A program made the position numbers and the translations under genes. From Clostridia bacterium (lineage in GTDB: Bacteria; Bacillota_A; Clostridia; Oscillospirales; Acutalibacteraceae): 8,478 nt of DNA. Shown here one piece after another: positions 6,116 to 8,478 of the stretch (its first letter is position 1; each line of letters starts with the position of its first letter). The stretch lies in assembly GCA_017549665.1 (NCBI GenBank), contig JAFYUD010000214.1:1-8478 (forward strand), written 5' to 3'. The notes under the pieces are model-generated. The model was not told where the DNA came from. It searched no databases and saw only the letters and a list, made by a program, of their open reading frames with translations.

Positions 6116-6154
6116 AATCTGCTGCGGTTCTTCCGTGGCAGATTTTTTGTTTTT
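6116..6154 (+). terminator. intrinsic terminator of peptide unit 3
   Basis: A 12-bp stem pairs AATCTGCTGCGG (6116-6127) with CCGTGGCAGATT (6133-6144), with two G-U wobbles, a TTCTT loop and a following T-rich tract. It isolates the peptide array from cwlD. Confidence 0.93.
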
Positions 6155-6155
6155 G

Positions 6156-6184
6156 TGAATATGTTTTTATCTGAATGAATAATA
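6156..6184 (+). promoter_or_regulatory. candidate cwlD promoter, possibly sigma-G-like
   Basis: cwlD begins only 48 nt after the unit 3 terminator, so it needs its own promoter here. TGAATA (6156-6161) matches the -35 preferred by forespore sigma-G, and AATAATA (6178-6184) is one base off CATAATA. The spacer is 16 nt, slightly short, and the region is A/T-rich, so a chance match is quite possible. Confidence 0.25.
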
Positions 6185-6202
6185 ATTTATCAGGTGATTT
6201 TA

Positions 6203-6928
6203 ATGAAACGCTTGATAAATTTTGTTCCTTATTTTATAATAGTTACTGTGCTCGGATGTATATTGCTTTTAAATTTATATGGTGTCAATTCTGTAGACAG
6301 TACAGTGTCTGACACACCGCTTATTATAATTGACGCAGGTCACGGCGGTATGGACGGCGGGGCTGTTGCATCTGACGGTACACCTGAACAGCATATCAAT
6401 CTTGATATTGCGTTGAAGCTTGATACATTTCTGAAAGAAAAGGGATACACTACACTGCTGACACGTTCTGATAATAATTCTATCCATGATGAAAACGCAA
6501 AAACTGTTCGTGAACAGAAGGTTTCTGATATACATAACAGATTGAAGATAATAGAATCAAATCCTGATTCTGTTTTTGTTTCAATTCATCAGAATCATTA
6601 CTCAGAAAGCAGATACCACGGTACGCAGGTTTTTTATTCTGAAAATAACCGGAACAGCAGTATTCTTGCGCAGTGTATCCAGACATCAGTAGTAAATGCA
6701 TTACAGCCGGATAATAAACGTAAGATAAAACCCTCAGGATCATCTGTTTATTTACTTTATCATTCTACAGTCCCGTCTGTAATGGTTGAGTGCGGTTTTC
6801 TTTCTAACCCTGATGAAACTGAAAAACTTAAAGATGAAAAATACCGTCAGCAGCTTGCAGAAGCTATCGCTGACGGAATCTGTAACTATATAACATCTGC
6901 CCGTAAAACGGAGCAAACAGGATTTTAA
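6203..6928 (+). CDS. cwlD: N-acetylmuramoyl-L-alanine amidase CwlD (germination/spore-cortex type)
   Basis: Amidase_3 zinc hydrolase, 241 aa from the ATG, close to the 237 aa of Bacillus CwlD. In spore formers it strips the peptide from muramic acid so that muramic-delta-lactam can form in the cortex, the mark recognised by germination lytic enzymes. A basic N-terminus and one membrane segment (about residues 7-27) anchor it. The catalytic domain starts IIIDAGHGGMDGGA, with zinc ligand His47; Glu62 in the PEQHINL segment is the second ligand and His129 in SIHQNHY the third. Glu196 in VMVECGFLSNPDET is the catalytic acid/base. The ATG at 6203 is preferred over the in-frame GTG at 6194 because AGGTGA (6192-6197) is the ribosome binding site and the GTG lies within it. 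It sits 21 nt before radA and probably shares its transcript. The presence of cwlD suggests a sporulating lineage. Confidence 0.9.
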   Translation: MKRLINFVPYFIIVTVLGCILLLNLYGVNSVDSTVSDTPLIIIDAGHGGMDGGAVASDGTPEQHINLDIALKLDTFLKEKGYTTLLTRSDNNSIHDENAKTVREQKVSDIHNRLKIIESNPDSVFVSIHQNHYSESRYHGTQVFYSENNRNSSILAQCIQTSVVNALQPDNKRKIKPSGSSVYLLYHSTVPSVMVECGFLSNPDETEKLKDEKYRQQLAEAIADGICNYITSARKTEQTGF

Positions 6929-6949
6929 ACACGAAACGAGGACTGAAAA

Positions 6950-8314
6950 GTGGCAAAGAGTAAGACATTATATATCTGCAATCAATGTTCATACGAGTCT
7001 GCAAAATGGTACGGGCAGTGTCCGTCATGCGGTGAATGGAACTGTATGGAGGAAACTGTTGCAGTTTCAGCGCCTTCAAAGCGCACTTCATATTCAGTAT
7101 TATCAGGTAAGGCAACACCGATAGACGAGATCAGTGAAACTTCTGAAATCCGTTATGATACAGGTATTTCTGAATTTAACCGGGTCCTTGGCGGCGGTCT
7201 TGTCAAAGGTTCACTTGTTCTTATCGGCGGTGATCCCGGCATAGGAAAATCGACCATTCTGCTTCAGGCTTGCTGTAATCTTTCTGAGAAGAAGAAGGTT
7301 CTTTATGTTTCAGGTGAAGAATCTGCAAGTCAGATCAAGCTCAGAGCTTCAAGACTCGGTGTCTACAGTAAAAATCTTCTTGTTTTATGTGAAACTGATG
7401 CGGAAGGTATTATCAGTGTAATAAATCAGGAAAAGCCCGAAGTTGTTATCATTGATTCAATACAGACAATGAGCCTTTCTGATATCCAGTCCTCAACAGG
7501 AAGCATAACTCAGGTCAGAGAATGTACAAACCTCTTTATGCGTACAGCAAAGTCATTGTCAATTCCTGTTTTCATTGTCGGCCATGTAAATAAGGACGGT
7601 AATATTGCAGGTCCTAAGGTGCTTGAGCATATTGTTGACACGGTGCTTTATTTTGAAGGCGATAAGAATATGTCTTACCGAATTCTCAGAGCCGTTAAGA
7701 ATCGTTTCGGCTCTACAAATGAGATCGGTGTTTTTACTATGAATGATAATGGTCTTCAGGAGGTGCCTAATCCTTCTGAAATGCTTCTTGAAGGCAGACC
7801 TAAAAATACATCGGGAACATGCGTAATGTGTGTTATGGAAGGCTCAAGACCGATTCTTGCTGAAGTTCAGGCGCTTGTAACGCCTACAGGTTTCGGTACA
7901 CCACGAAGAATGACCAACGGTTATGATTTTAACCGTATGGCAATGTTAATTGCTGTGCTTGAAAAAAGAGCAGGATATTACTTTGCAAATACAGACTGCT
8001 ATCTCAATATTGTCGGCGGACTTAAAATTGATGAGCCGGCTTCAGATCTGTCAGTTGTTCTTGCTCTTGTTTCTTCTCTTAAAGATATGATTCTGAAAGA
8101 TGACGTTATCGCATTCGGTGAAATCGGACTTGCAGGAGAAATAAGAGGCGTGTCCAATGCTCATCAGCGAGTGAATGAAGCAATAAGATTAGGCTTCAGG
8201 AAAATTATAATTCCTTATCACAACTATAAGTCATTGCCCGAGGAGCTTAAAAATCAGGCTGAAATTGTAGGTGTGCGCAGAATCCGTGATGCGTTTACGG
8301 AAATTGTTTTATGA
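6950..8314 (+). CDS. radA: DNA repair protein RadA (Sms)
   Basis: 454 aa, the standard length. RadA is a RecA-related, hexameric DnaB-like motor that promotes branch migration and processing of recombination intermediates. Domains in order: a C4 zinc finger (Cys10, Cys13, Cys24, Cys27); a RecA-like ATPase with Walker A GDPGIGKS at 94-101 and Walker B VVIIDS at 165-170; the RadA-specific KNRFG motif at 250-254; and a Lon-protease-like C-terminal domain from about 300 that, as is usual in RadA, acts as a scaffold rather than a protease. The start is GTG, supported by GAGGA (6938-6942) 7 nt upstream and by the normal Met-Ala-Lys-Ser-Lys-Thr beginning followed by the zinc finger. It follows cwlD closely, and its stop overlaps the next start codon, which points to translational coupling. 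Confidence 0.97.
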   Translation: MAKSKTLYICNQCSYESAKWYGQCPSCGEWNCMEETVAVSAPSKRTSYSVLSGKATPIDEISETSEIRYDTGISEFNRVLGGGLVKGSLVLIGGDPGIGKSTILLQACCNLSEKKKVLYVSGEESASQIKLRASRLGVYSKNLLVLCETDAEGIISVINQEKPEVVIIDSIQTMSLSDIQSSTGSITQVRECTNLFMRTAKSLSIPVFIVGHVNKDGNIAGPKVLEHIVDTVLYFEGDKNMSYRILRAVKNRFGSTNEIGVFTMNDNGLQEVPNPSEMLLEGRPKNTSGTCVMCVMEGSRPILAEVQALVTPTGFGTPRRMTNGYDFNRMAMLIAVLEKRAGYYFANTDCYLNIVGGLKIDEPASDLSVVLALVSSLKDMILKDDVIAFGEIGLAGEIRGVSNAHQRVNEAIRLGFRKIIIPYHNYKSLPEELKNQAEIVGVRRIRDAFTEIVL

Positions 8315-8478
8315 GGCAAGCTGTATTAGCATCAGGTCTGAAAGAAGCTGCAATCAAAAAGCTTGAACAGATGGGGATTGAGATTATCACATTCCATGAT
8401 AATGAATCTGTCGGCTGTCATGTTCGTAATCATGCAGACCTTTCATTTCTTGATTATAACGACGGAACATTTTTTATC
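8311..8478 (+). CDS. unidentified protein, N-terminal part (truncated by window end)
   Basis: The ATG overlaps the radA stop (ATGA at 8311-8314), and 56 codons stay open to the window edge. The visible part begins MRQAVLASGLKEAAIKKLEQ and continues with a Gly-Ile-Glu-Ile-Ile strand and a HADLSF segment, suggesting an alternating beta/alpha fold. The pattern recalls clostridial proteins of unknown function with a GME (amidinotransferase-like) fold, such as DUF6873, where an N-terminal strand and helix precede a His-x-Asp segment. That match is from memory and weak. It is not disA, which often follows radA in Firmicutes. Low lysine/arginine bias, no signal peptide and typical local codon use argue that it is a real cytosolic gene of the radA operon. 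Confidence 0.7.
   Translation, partial: MRQAVLASGLKEAAIKKLEQMGIEIITFHDNESVGCHVRNHADLSFLDYNDGTFFI

Noticed and set aside
5365..6154. Type I toxin-antitoxin interpretation with an antisense RNA
   Set aside because: No convincing minus-strand -35/-10 pair was seen opposite or beside the peptide ORFs, so an antisense antitoxin is not supported, although a toxic peptide is not excluded.
5342..6202. Idea that the long gap is a CRISPR array, attachment site or insertion-sequence remnant
   Set aside because: The repeats are about 272 nt long, diverged and carry promoters and ORFs; there are no short exact repeats with spacers, no terminal inverted repeats and no transposase.

Overview
The window reads as a chromosomal segment from a low-GC, Gram-positive Clostridia, most likely an Oscillospirales/Ruminococcaceae-type gut anaerobe. 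This is inferred from the tilS-hpt-ftsH gene order, AAGGAG-type ribosome binding sites, lipoprotein cyclophilins, the sporulation amidase CwlD and RadA. All supported genes lie on the + strand.

Layout. (1) Positions 1-2618 hold the conserved block tilS (3' end only), hpt and ftsH (TTG start), closed by a strong intrinsic terminator at 2629-2660. (2) Positions 2678-5341 hold a membrane polyprenyl-phosphate glycosylphosphotransferase that overlaps the first of two adjacent lipoprotein cyclophilins. The first cyclophilin has lost the catalytic Arg/Phe/Gln positions; the second keeps them. (3) Positions 5342-6202 look like an 860-base gap between long genes but hold three tandem, independently transcribed micro-genes. 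Each has a near-consensus sigma-A promoter (TTGAAA or TTGATT, exactly 17 nt, TATAAT), a GAAAGG ribosome binding site, a short related peptide ORF (21, 40 and 38 codons) and its own rho-independent terminator. The start codons are 273 and 272 nt apart. (4) Positions 6203-8314 hold cwlD and radA. (5) From 8311 an unrecognised gene overlaps the radA stop and runs off the window.

The peptide array is the most unusual part. All three peptides begin with an amphipathic helix of about 18 residues carrying Lys (or His) at positions 2, 6, 9, 13 and 17, which fall within about 80 degrees of a helical wheel. The two longer ones continue into a Gly-Trp turn and an acidic tail. The first looks like a family member cut short by a one-base loss in a T-run. 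No transporter, modification enzyme, immunity gene or sensor kinase accompanies them, so their function cannot be assigned. Membrane-active or secreted signal peptides (PSM-like, leaderless-bacteriocin-like), a toxin family, or membrane-binding micro-proteins are all possible.

The other genes do ordinary work: tRNA modification (tilS), purine salvage (hpt), membrane protein quality control (ftsH), lipid-linked glycan initiation (the sugar transferase), extracytoplasmic folding (the cyclophilins), spore cortex maturation (cwlD) and recombination repair (radA).
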